A DNA stretch of 64,000 bases. Source: an uncultured Candidatus Entotheonella sp. (lineage in GTDB: Bacteria > Tectomicrobia > Entotheonellia > Entotheonellales > Entotheonellaceae). Below the pieces are notes generated by a model. It ran no database searches and was not told the origin of the DNA. It was given only the letters and a program-made list of their open reading frames with translations. Positions 34,347-42,271 of the stretch are shown piece by piece (position 1 is the first letter of the stretch; each line of letters begins with the position of its first letter). The translations under genes and the position numbers were made by a program. The stretch covers positions 2,775,489-2,839,488 of the forward strand of contig OY282375.1 in the NCBI GenBank assembly GCA_958295825.1, written 5' to 3'.

Positions 34347-36845
34347 TCAAGGGGTAAGCGTCCGGGCAATTCGGAAACCCAGATCGCCGCTGCGGAGTCC
34401 GGAGGTGCCCCAGATGCGGTAGGCGGCACGGAGGTACCTCGGTCCGCTGATCCAGGAACCGCCGCGCGCCACGCGCTGGCTGCAATCCCCCCGTTCCCGC
34501 GCCCGGCCATCACCCGGCGCGCCCTCATGACTGCCGTTCAAACAGTCCTGAACCCACTCCCAAACGCTGCCGCTCATGTCGTGCAGACCCAGTTCGTTGG
34601 CGTCCTTCCGGCCAACCGGATGAGTTCTACCTCCGCTGTTATCGCTATACCAGCCCACAGAACCCACATCATTACCGCCGGCATACTTGTAACCACCGCT
34701 CTGGCGACCGCCGCGCGCCGCGTACTCCCATTCCGACTCCGTCGGCAACCGGTAACGATTCCCCGTCAGGGCGTTCAGTCTCTGGAGAAACGCCTGCACG
34801 TCGTCCCAACTGACTTTCTCCACCGGACACTCGGAACAACCCTTGAAATGACTCGGGTTCCCTCCCATCACCGCCTGCCACAGCGCCTGCGTGACCTCAT
34901 ACTTGCCGATCTCGAAACTGCCCACCTCAACCCGATGAGCCGGCTTCTCGCGATTGAAACAATCACCGTAAACACCATCCCGATCGCTCTGGCAACCCAT
35001 GATGAAGCTGCCGCCCGCCACCCGCGTCATGACCAGACCCAGCCTCTCCCATTCCTGCCCCGTCTCCACTTCCTCAGCGAGCGGCGACGTTGACGACACA
35101 CGGAGCCGTCCATCTGCATCCTCTTCCACACCACGGACACGAAGACCCCAACAGGCCACGGCGTCCGTCTCAAGCAAGCCGCAGGTGTGCTCATCCCCGG
35201 CGCTGACCGCGACAAACGTGCCCACGGGCGGCGTGGACTCACCATAGCGATTAAAACCCCAGCATTGCACGGCGCCCGTCTCAAGCAAGCCGCAGGTGTG
35301 AAGCACCCCGGCGCTGACCGCGACAAACGTGCCCGTCGGCGGCGTGGACCAACCGTTGCCATTATCACCCCAGCATTGCACGGCGCCCGTCTCAAGCAAG
35401 CCGCAGGTGTGAAGCGCCCCGGCGCTGACCGCGGTAAAGGTGCCCACGGGCGGCGTGGACTGACCATTGCGATTAAAACCCCAGCATTGCACGGCGCCCG
35501 TCTCAAGCAAGCCGCAGGTATGCCGATACCCGGCGCTGACCGCGACAAACGTGCCCGTCGGCGGCGTGGACTGACCGTTGCCATTATCACCCCAGCATTG
35601 CACGGCGCCCGTCTCAAGCAAGCCGCAGGTGTGAACCCCCCCGGCGTCGACCGCGGTAAAGGTGCCCGTCGGCGGCGTGGACTGACCATGGCGATTATCA
35701 CCCCAGCATTGCACGGCGCCCGTCTCAAGCAAGCCGCAGGTGTGCTCATCCCCGGCGCTGACCGCGACAAAGGTGCCCACGGGCGGCGTGGACTGACCAT
35801 AGAGATTATCACCCCAGCATTGCACGGCGCCCGTCTCAAGCAAGCCGCAGATGTGCTCATACCCGGCGCTGACCGCGGTAAAGGTGCCCGTCGGCGGCGT
35901 GGACTCACCATAGCGATCATCACTACCCCAGCATTGCACGGCGCCCGTCTCAAGCAAGCCGCAGATGTGACTACTCCCGGCGCTGACCGCGGTAAAGGCG
36001 CCCGTCGGCGGCGTGGTCAGACCAAAGCCTCTATAACCCCAGCATTGCACGGCGCCCGTCTCAAGCAAGCCGCAGGTGTGACTATGCCCGGCGCTGACCG
36101 CGGTAAAGGTGCCCGTCGGCGGCGTGGACTGACCATCGAGATCATCACCCCAGCATTGCACGGCGCCCGTCTCAAGCAAGCCGCAGGCGTGATACCCCCC
36201 GGCGCTGACCGCGGTAAAGGTGCCCGTCGGCGGCGTGGACTGACCATGGCGATCCCAACCCCAGCATTGCACGGCGCCCGTCTCAAGCAAGCCGCAGGTG
36301 TGATACCTCCCGGCGCTGACCTCGGTAAAGACGCCCGTCGGCGGCGTGGACTGATCATTGTCATTATCACCCCAGCATTGCACGGCGCCCGTCTCAAGCA
36401 AGCCGCAGGTGTGATCCCCCCCGGCGCTGACCAGGATAAATCTGTTGACGCTATCTCCATCATCGGCCCGCACGACCACCCTTACGACGTCTTCGGCCAC
36501 CGCGCCGACGTCATCGGTGACGGTAAAGAGGAAGGTCAGTTCCTCGTCCGCCAATACACCGGGGGCAGTGAACATGGCGATGGTGCCATCCGCGCTCAGC
36601 GAGACCTCCGTGCCGTCCTCCTGTTCCCACGTATAGCTGGCGATGGAGCCGTCCGGGTCCTCGTCCCACACCGTGCCCGACAGGATCACCAGTACCCCGG
36701 CGTCAACGGACTGGTCCTCACCCGCGTTCACGTGGAGCGTCGAACTCCTCTGCGCCCTGCCGTCCGGCGCCATGCCCGCCGTCATCACTAGCAGGGCTAT
36801 GAACGCTATCCATAAGGGTCTGCGTAAACGTATGTGAGTCATCAT
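34347..36845 (-). CDS. Secreted PKD-like / RCC1-like repeat / FGE-sulfatase protein (paralog 2)
   Basis: 832 residues. The signal peptide is the same as in paralog 1 (LWIAFIALLVMTAGMAP). In place of the first FGE domain there is one PKD/Ig-like domain (VNAGEDQSVDAGVLVILSG, GSIASYTWEQEDG, LTFLFTVTDDVGAVAEDVV). A linker shared with paralog 1 (VVVRADDGDSVNRF) leads to 11 full RCC1-like repeats and one partial, then a C-terminal FGE domain (GGSFIMGCQSDRDG, YRLPTESEWEYAARGG, SGSVWEWVQDC, LGFRIARTLTP). Promoter and downstream regions are duplicated too, so this is a tandem paralog with a swapped N-terminal domain. It probably has an exported binding or recognition role; partner unknown. Confidence 0.85.
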   Translation of the reverse strand: MMTHIRLRRPLWIAFIALLVMTAGMAPDGRAQRSSTLHVNAGEDQSVDAGVLVILSGTVWDEDPDGSIASYTWEQEDGTEVSLSADGTIAMFTAPGVLADEELTFLFTVTDDVGAVAEDVVRVVVRADDGDSVNRFILVSAGGDHTCGLLETGAVQCWGDNDNDQSTPPTGVFTEVSAGRYHTCGLLETGAVQCWGWDRHGQSTPPTGTFTAVSAGGYHACGLLETGAVQCWGDDLDGQSTPPTGTFTAVSAGHSHTCGLLETGAVQCWGYRGFGLTTPPTGAFTAVSAGSSHICGLLETGAVQCWGSDDRYGESTPPTGTFTAVSAGYEHICGLLETGAVQCWGDNLYGQSTPPVGTFVAVSAGDEHTCGLLETGAVQCWGDNRHGQSTPPTGTFTAVDAGGVHTCGLLETGAVQCWGDNGNGQSTPPTGTFVAVSAGYRHTCGLLETGAVQCWGFNRNGQSTPPVGTFTAVSAGALHTCGLLETGAVQCWGDNGNGWSTPPTGTFVAVSAGVLHTCGLLETGAVQCWGFNRYGESTPPVGTFVAVSAGDEHTCGLLETDAVACWGLRVRGVEEDADGRLRVSSTSPLAEEVETGQEWERLGLVMTRVAGGSFIMGCQSDRDGVYGDCFNREKPAHRVEVGSFEIGKYEVTQALWQAVMGGNPSHFKGCSECPVEKVSWDDVQAFLQRLNALTGNRYRLPTESEWEYAARGGRQSGGYKYAGGNDVGSVGWYSDNSGGRTHPVGRKDANELGLHDMSGSVWEWVQDCLNGSHEGAPGDGRARERGDCSQRVARGGSWISGPRYLRAAYRIWGTSGLRSGDLGFRIARTLTP
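34362..34475 (-). other. Candidate variable region at the FGE C-terminus, gene 2 (VR-like)
   Basis: Counterpart of 30178-30291: RVARGGSWISGPRYLRAAYR and then GLRSGDLGFRIAR. See that entry for the codon-position comparison. Confidence 0.4.
35145..36443 (-). repeat. Tandem 111-bp RCC1-like repeat array, gene 2 (11 full + 1 partial)
   Basis: Same 37-residue unit as in gene 1 (unit 5 has one extra residue). Variable residues before His include GD, RY, GY, HS, SS, YE, DE, GV, YR, AL and VL, while the framework is nearly constant. Confidence 0.9.
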
Positions 36846-37264
36846 GCGTGCATTCTCCTGTCAGCAAGTGTCACCTGGACGACGCCACAGGCGCTCATCC
36901 TGGCCGCCTTCATTTTTACATATCCAGCCGGGACACGGCGTTGGCAGTGGCCCTCAGTTGGCGCCCGGCCCTTCATGTACGACAACTTGCGCCGTATTCA
37001 CAAGACGCTGCGCGTGGCGCCCACGATGGAAGCTGGCGTCACGCGCCGTCTGTGGGAGATCAGAGAGATAGCGGACATAGCTGAGAATTCTAAAACGAGC
37101 CACTACCGGAATTTGCCTTGGTTCCTGTTGATAGCAGAAAATCTCCGTCATGACAAATTCCTTTGGGTTCCAGCTTTCGCGGAATGACCCTTTGGGCGCC
37201 TCGCAACGCCCGTTCCTCAACGCTGCGTAACATCACTCATTACAGTTAAAGATGACCCCACGAA
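36846..37264. other. Intergenic region with duplicated promoter segment
   Basis: The first 158 bp belong to repeat copy A2 (36840-37003). The rest holds no gene I can support. At 37165-37188 the sequence GTTCCAGCTTTCGCGGAATG resembles the widespread intergenic repeat built on TCATTCCCGCGAAAGCGGGAA, in degenerate form. Confidence 0.4.
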
Positions 37265-38989
37265 TCACCGTTTGGACGGCGTGAAAAAGGGTGCGGTCCC
37301 GGCCGCGTGATCGGTCGCGTCGATGACCGTCACATCACGCCCCAAGCGGGCGCGCAACAGGGGCTCGATACCTTGGCGGACGGTGACGATGGCGAGATTG
37401 CAGCCCTGACAACCCTCCTCAAGGCGGATGGTAATGCGGTCGGCCTGCGCCGCGACCAAGGTGACGCGGCCGCCGTGCGTGGCGACGGCGGGGTTGATTT
37501 CCGCCTCCAAGATGGCCTGCACGCGCTCGGGCAAACCCCTCAAATCCGTATCAGTCCCACCTAACCTCGTGTCCCCAGGCCAGACCAGCCGCACGTCCGT
37601 GACTTCGGCGACCGTGCTGCACAGAAGCGACCTTACGTGTCCCTCAGCCGGCAAAACGGCGCCGGGGGACCCGCTCGCCTCCAGGGTGACGACCCCGTTA
37701 TCGACCGATACCAATCGCACCCTGCCGCCGCGTGCGATGATCAGCGGCGCGACGCTGCGCTCCACCACGTCCTGTACTGCCGCCGTGACCCGTGACACCG
37801 TCCCCGCCGTTGGGGTTGGTTCCGATGGCACAGCGGTGCGCACACGCCTCGACGCATCGAGCGCGGCTGTCAGGTCCGCCAGCAGGTCCTCCGGCGTCTC
37901 CAGGCCGACCGACAGCCGCAGCAGATCCCCCGGCACGGGGGATGATGGGCCTTCGGTGCTCAAGCGGTGCTCAATCAGACTCTCCACGCCGCCGAGCGAG
38001 GTCGCGCGCTTGAACACCCGCGCCGCCGCGGCCACGGCCAACGCCTGCTCCTCGTCGCCGGCGACCCGGATCGACAGCATGCCGCCAAAGCCGCCTTGCA
38101 TCTGTCGCGCCGCCGCTTCGTGGCCTGGATGCGAGGGCAACCCCGGATACAGCACCGCCTTCAGCGCCGGGTGACCCTGCAACTGCTGCGCCAGCGTCAG
38201 CGCTGTTTCCGAGGCACGCCGCACCCGTACGAACAGGGTACGCATGCCGCGCTGCAGCAGCCACGCCTCGAACGGCCCCAGCATCGATCCGGCGTTGCGG
38301 CGCCAGGAGCGGAGGCGCTCCCATAGCGGGTCGAGCCGCGCCGTGACCACCGCGCCGGCCAGCACGTCGCTGTGGCCGTTGAGGTATTTGGTGGCCGAAT
38401 GCACCACCAGATCAGCGCCCAATTCAAGGGGCCGCGTCAGCACCGGCGTCGGCACCGTGTTGTCCACCGCCACGCAGATCTGCGCGGCGTGCGCGACCTT
38501 GGCGGCCGCGGCAATGTCGGTAATCTCCCACGTCGGATTGGCCGGCGTCTCCAGCCACAACAGACGGGTGACGCCGGGACGCATGGCGGCCTGCAAAGCT
38601 TCCAGGTCCGTCACGTCGACGAATTCGACATCCAGGCCCCAGGTGACGGCGAACTCCGCCAGCCACTTGCGAATGCCCCAGTAGAGGATGCGGCTTACCA
38701 TGACGTGATCGCCGGGCAGCAGCACCTGGAACACCGCGGTGGCGGCGGCGTTGCCGGAGGCGAACAGGATGCAGCCGGCGCCGCCTTCCAGCGTGTTGAT
38801 CAGTTGCTCGGCGGGGTCATAGGTGGGGTTGTCGGCGCGGGTGTAGGCGCGGCCGTCGCGCAGCGAGCCGTCGGGATGCATCTCGTAGGTGGTGGCGGGG
38901 TGCAGCGGCGGCACCAGGGCGCCGGTTTCCGGGTCCACCACGCCCATGGCTTGGGCGGCCAGGGTTTCAGGCGACAGCGGTGCCTCCAT
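37265..38989 (-). CDS. Cys/Met-metabolism PLP enzyme fused to two NifU C-terminal-type domains
   Basis: 574 residues. Residues 1-380 are a cystathionine gamma-synthase/lyase-type PLP enzyme: PLHPATTYE, RADNPTYDPAEQLINTLEGG, DLVVHSATKYLNGHSDVLAG with the Schiff-base Lys201, and SLGGVESLIEHRLSTEGPS. After a Thr/Pro linker come two NifU-like repeats. The first (SVAPLIIARGGRVRLVSVDN) has lost the cysteines (SPGAVLP where CxxC is expected). The second (INPAVATHGGRVTLV) keeps CQGC at 527-530, the Fe-S cluster ligands of NifU. A sulfur-releasing PLP domain in one chain with an Fe-S scaffold suggests direct sulfur or cluster hand-over. The start at 38989 follows AAAGGAGCAGGCTT. It is divergent from metA. 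Confidence 0.85.
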   Translation of the reverse strand: MEAPLSPETLAAQAMGVVDPETGALVPPLHPATTYEMHPDGSLRDGRAYTRADNPTYDPAEQLINTLEGGAGCILFASGNAAATAVFQVLLPGDHVMVSRILYWGIRKWLAEFAVTWGLDVEFVDVTDLEALQAAMRPGVTRLLWLETPANPTWEITDIAAAAKVAHAAQICVAVDNTVPTPVLTRPLELGADLVVHSATKYLNGHSDVLAGAVVTARLDPLWERLRSWRRNAGSMLGPFEAWLLQRGMRTLFVRVRRASETALTLAQQLQGHPALKAVLYPGLPSHPGHEAAARQMQGGFGGMLSIRVAGDEEQALAVAAAARVFKRATSLGGVESLIEHRLSTEGPSSPVPGDLLRLSVGLETPEDLLADLTAALDASRRVRTAVPSEPTPTAGTVSRVTAAVQDVVERSVAPLIIARGGRVRLVSVDNGVVTLEASGSPGAVLPAEGHVRSLLCSTVAEVTDVRLVWPGDTRLGGTDTDLRGLPERVQAILEAEINPAVATHGGRVTLVAAQADRITIRLEEGCQGCNLAIVTVRQGIEPLLRARLGRDVTVIDATDHAAGTAPFFTPSKR

Positions 38990-39001
38990 AAGCCTGCTCC
39001 T

Positions 39002-39031
39002 TTGAATCCGTTTCGGCTTCTGCGGTATACT
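39002..39031 (+). promoter_or_regulatory. Candidate sigma-70 promoter of metA
   Basis: TTGAAT (39002-39007) and TATACT (39026-39031) are 18 bp apart, 63 bp upstream of the metA start. It lies in the intergenic region shared with the divergent PLP-NifU gene. I see no SAM riboswitch here. Confidence 0.5.
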
Positions 39032-39093
39032 CCCCGGCGATCTGGAACGGCCCGTGGCGCTCGCTGCTCGGCGGGGAATTGAAGGAGTCGACC

Positions 39094-40173
39094 ATGCCTC
39101 TCGTGGCGCATACCAACCTGCCTACCTTCGACCGGTTACGCCGCGGGGGCTACGACATCCTGAGCCTGGAACGGGCTGTGGCGCAGGACATCCGCGAGCT
39201 CCACATCGGCCTGTTGAACATGATGCCTGACGCCGCTCTCACCGTCACCGAGCAGCAGTACATGCGCCTCGTCGGCAACTGCAACCAGATCGCGCAGTTC
39301 TACATCCATCCCTTTTCCGTTCCCGGCCTGCCGCGCAGCGCCGAGGCTGCCGCTTACATCGATGCCTATTACGCGGAGTTCGAAGAGTTGCGCGAGGCGG
39401 GGTTGGACGCCCTGATCATTTCCGGCGCCAACGTCACCCAGCCCTCATTGGAACTGGAGCCGTTCTGGACGCCGCTGCGGGAAGTGATCGAGTGGGCGAC
39501 GGACAACGTGACGAGCATCTTGTGCTCGTGCCTGGCCACGCACGCGCTGGTCAAGCAATTGTATCAGATCAACCGGCATCCGTTGCCGCGCAAGCAGTGG
39601 GGGGTTTACAGTCACCGCGTGCGCAACCGCTTGCACCCACTGCTACAGGGCATCAACACGCGCTTCGACGTGCCGCACTCGCGCTGGAACGAGGTGACGC
39701 ACGCTGAGCTCACGGCGGCGGGTTTGCGGGTGCTGGTTGACAGCGACGAGGCCGGTGTGCACATGGCCGTCAGCCCCGATCAGTTCCGCATCGTGTATTT
39801 TCAGGGCCACCCGGAGTACGACTACAACAGCCTGCTGAAGGAGTACAAGCGCGAGGCACTGCGCTATCTCAGCGACGAGATTGACGACTCACCGCCCCAT
39901 CCGGATCATTATTTCTCCGCCAAAGCCGCCGATCTGGCGGCTTCCCATTTGCGCCAAGCCGCCTTGGCCAAGGTGCACGGGGAACCGCTTCCCGACTTCC
40001 CGGAAGCGGCGTTTGAGCCCCACCTCGACAACACCTGGGGCGACACGGGCAAGGCGATTTTCAACAACTGGCTGGGCTTGGTGTACCGCCTGACCCACCC
40101 GGACCGCCGCCTGCCATTCATGCCGGACGTCGATCCCCACGACCCGCTCGGCCTGAGGGACTGCCCATCCTGA
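39094..40173 (+). CDS. metA: Homoserine O-succinyltransferase (MetA family)
   Basis: 359 residues; acylates homoserine from an acyl-CoA as the first step of methionine synthesis. MetA family marks: LHIGLLNMMPDAALTVTEQQ, LIISGANVTQPSLELEPFW, the nucleophilic Cys146 in SILCSCLATHAL, WGVYSHRV, FDVPHSRWNEV, and the catalytic His in VYFQGHPEYDYNSLLKEYKR. Some family members use acetyl-CoA instead of succinyl-CoA, and sequence alone does not settle it; the O-acetylhomoserine-type MetY downstream favours asking that question. The ATG at 39094 sits behind GAAGGAG. It is 48 bp upstream of metY and probably cotranscribed. Confidence 0.88.
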   Translation: MPLVAHTNLPTFDRLRRGGYDILSLERAVAQDIRELHIGLLNMMPDAALTVTEQQYMRLVGNCNQIAQFYIHPFSVPGLPRSAEAAAYIDAYYAEFEELREAGLDALIISGANVTQPSLELEPFWTPLREVIEWATDNVTSILCSCLATHALVKQLYQINRHPLPRKQWGVYSHRVRNRLHPLLQGINTRFDVPHSRWNEVTHAELTAAGLRVLVDSDEAGVHMAVSPDQFRIVYFQGHPEYDYNSLLKEYKREALRYLSDEIDDSPPHPDHYFSAKAADLAASHLRQAALAKVHGEPLPDFPEAAFEPHLDNTWGDTGKAIFNNWLGLVYRLTHPDRRLPFMPDVDPHDPLGLRDCPS

Positions 40174-40221
40174 TTTCCATCCGCGTTTACAACGTTGCGA
40201 CGTTAACGAAGGAGTGTTTGC

Positions 40222-41496
40222 ATGCGAGACGAAACCATAGCGATTCACGCCGGCTACGAAACGGATCCGACGACCCATGCCGTGGCGGTGCCCATTTACC
40301 AGACGGTAGCCTATGAGTTCGACAACGCCCAGCACGGCGCCGACCTGTTCAACCTGGCGGTGCCGGGCAACATCTACACCCGCATCATGAACCCCACCAA
40401 CGACGTGCTGGAAAAGCGTGTGGCGGCCCTGGAAAACGGTATCGCCGGGCTGGCCCTGAGCGCCGGCAGCGCGGCGGTGAACTACTCGATTCTGACCATT
40501 GCCCAGGCGGGCAACAACGTGGTGTCGGTGCCGCTGCTGTACGGTGGCACCTATACCCTGTTCGCGCACATGCTGCCGAAGCAGGGCATCGAGGTGCGGT
40601 TTGCGGACGACGACAGTCCGGCGAGCCTGGAGCGGCTCGTCGACGATAAGACCATCGCGGTGTTCGCGGAGACGATCGGCAACCCGGCGGGCAATATCGC
40701 GGACATCGAAGCGATCGCTGACATGGCGCACAGTCACGGCGTGCCGGTGATCGTTGACAGCACGGTGACGCCGCCGCCGCTGCTCAAGCCCATTGATTAT
40801 GGCGTCGATATTGTCGTGCACTCGATGACGAAATACATGGGCGGCCACGGCAATTCGCTGGGCGGCGTGATTGTCGACAGCGGCAAATTTCCTTGGACCG
40901 AACACGTCGCGAAATACCCCGGCCTGACGCAGCCGGAGCCGGCCTATCACGGCATCGTGTACAGCGACGCCCTTGGCCCGGCGGCCTACATCGGACGGGT
41001 GCGCACGGTGCCGCTGCGCAACACCGGCTCGGCGCTCAGTCCGTTCAACGCCTTCCTGCTCCTGCAGGGCCTCGAAACCCTGCCGCTGCGCATGGAGCGC
41101 CACGTGGACAACGCGATGGCGGTGGCCAAGCACCTGCAATCGCACAGTCAGGTCGCGTGGGTGCATTACGCCGGGCTACCCGATTCCAAGTACTACGACT
41201 TGGCGCAGAAGTACACCAACGGTCGCCCCTCCGCCCTGCTCAGCTTCGGCGTCAAGGGCGGCTATGACGCCGGCGTGAAGTTCTACGACGCCCTGCAGCT
41301 GTTCAAGCGCCTCGTCAACATCGGCGACGCCAAGTCCCTGGCGGCCCATCCGGCGTCAACCACGCACCGCCAGTTGACCGAGTCCGAACAGGCAGATGCC
41401 GGTGTCACAGCCGACATGATCCGGCTTTGCATCGGTATCGAGCACATTGAGGATATCGTTGCGGACCTGGACCAAGCACTGGCGGCCGCGCAGTAG
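40222..41496 (+). CDS. metY: O-acetylhomoserine aminocarboxypropyltransferase (sulfhydrylase)
   Basis: 424 residues; PLP enzyme replacing the acyl group of O-acylhomoserine with sulfide to make homocysteine. ETIAIHAGYETDPTTHAVAV, YEFDNAQHGADLFNL, YTRIMNPTNDVLEKRVAALE, the PLP-lysine Lys204 in DIVVHSMTKYMGGHGNSLGG, and AHPASTTHRQLTESEQADAG with IRLCIGIEHIEDIVADLDQA are all typical. It follows metA in the same direction with AAGGAGTG before its ATG. Together they give the direct sulfhydrylation route, with sulfide entering at homocysteine. Confidence 0.92.
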   Translation: MRDETIAIHAGYETDPTTHAVAVPIYQTVAYEFDNAQHGADLFNLAVPGNIYTRIMNPTNDVLEKRVAALENGIAGLALSAGSAAVNYSILTIAQAGNNVVSVPLLYGGTYTLFAHMLPKQGIEVRFADDDSPASLERLVDDKTIAVFAETIGNPAGNIADIEAIADMAHSHGVPVIVDSTVTPPPLLKPIDYGVDIVVHSMTKYMGGHGNSLGGVIVDSGKFPWTEHVAKYPGLTQPEPAYHGIVYSDALGPAAYIGRVRTVPLRNTGSALSPFNAFLLLQGLETLPLRMERHVDNAMAVAKHLQSHSQVAWVHYAGLPDSKYYDLAQKYTNGRPSALLSFGVKGGYDAGVKFYDALQLFKRLVNIGDAKSLAAHPASTTHRQLTESEQADAGVTADMIRLCIGIEHIEDIVADLDQALAAAQ

Positions 41497-41999
41497 GCGT
41501 GTTAACACCAGGGCTGGTGCTGTGGGGCCGCCTGGTTCCAAAGTATCAGCCCCCGGCTTTGTTGATGGACCGTACCTACGGAGGCAACGAGACACGCCAA
41601 CTGGCATCGGCCGCCAGGGTTTACGTCCCATTGTTCCGCCTCGCCAGAGTCGCCCCGACGCATGGCAAGACACCCGGCAAAGGGACAAAACCGCAACGAA
41701 GTCAAGCGGCGCAGTATCGATTGAAGGGCTTTCGGCCCTATCTCTACATGCTTTAAGAAGCTTGACACGCTCTTCTGTATTTTATGAACATGGCAAGCCA
41801 ATCAAGCTCGGATGAGATCAGACTAGAGTATTGCGAAATATGAGAAGTTATTCTTGCGAAACTTGTTGCGCATCTGAATTGGCTTGAGGAGGGCACCCCG
41901 AGCATCCACAAACTGATCATTGCCAGGGCGCTGTGCAAGAGGAGTTTGAAGCGTTCGGGCGAGATGGGGATGATCTGAAGGTCGGCCCAGCGATGGCCG
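41497..41999. other. Intergenic region, about 500 bp, no gene supported
   Basis: Short frames cross it, for example a stretch reading AKLVAHLNWLEEGTPSIHKL that could be a gene remnant, but there is no ribosome site and no recognised family. A small stem AGGGC-TTTCG-GCCCT lies near 41727-41741. Confidence 0.35.
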
Positions 42000-42242
42000 T
42001 CAGGCTTGCGGCTCGCCGGACCGATGGTGGGAAAAGCTCCGTATCAGGTGCACAAGGGCGAACAGGAAGGGGATTCCCAACAGCGCCAGCATGATCAGGA
42101 CTTCCAGATTCGCAAGCACCCGGAATCCGTGTTCCAACAGGCGATTGTTGCGGATAAACAGCACGAAACCACCGCCCAGAAACAGGCACAGAACCACCCT
42201 AAAGATCACGTTCCAATCGAACGGCGTTCTGGCGTCAGCCAT
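42000..42242 (-). CDS. Small two-helix membrane protein
   Basis: 80 residues with two hydrophobic helices (VIFRVVLCLFLGGGFVLFI and VLIMLALLGIPFLFALVHLI) separated by a short basic loop, and a His/Arg-rich tail. ATG at 42242 behind GGAAAGGGGCAGGG, 29 bp after the acyl-CoA dehydrogenase stop, so it is probably in the same transcript. No family recognised. Confidence 0.65.
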   Translation of the reverse strand: MADARTPFDWNVIFRVVLCLFLGGGFVLFIRNNRLLEHGFRVLANLEVLIMLALLGIPFLFALVHLIRSFSHHRSGEPQA

Positions 42243-42271
42243 GTTCTGCCCTGCCCCTTTCCAATGCCAAC

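Noticed and set aside
35027..36791. Long frames of up to 534 codons overlapping the second repeat array
   Set aside because: Same cause as in gene 1: shadows of a stop-free tandem repeat.
27415..37264. A DGR reverse transcriptase or template repeat in the window
   Set aside because: I looked for an RT gene and for a fourth copy of the GGAAACCCAGAT end and found neither. The variable-region idea therefore depends on a remote retroelement.
38990..39093. SAM riboswitch before metA
   Set aside because: Only about 100 bp separate divergent genes and I see no SAM-I or SAM-II core; a promoter and a ribosome site explain the region.
41497..41999. tRNA-like bases (GGTTCCAAAG) near 41533
   Set aside because: No acceptor stem, anticodon arm or T-loop consensus could be built around them.
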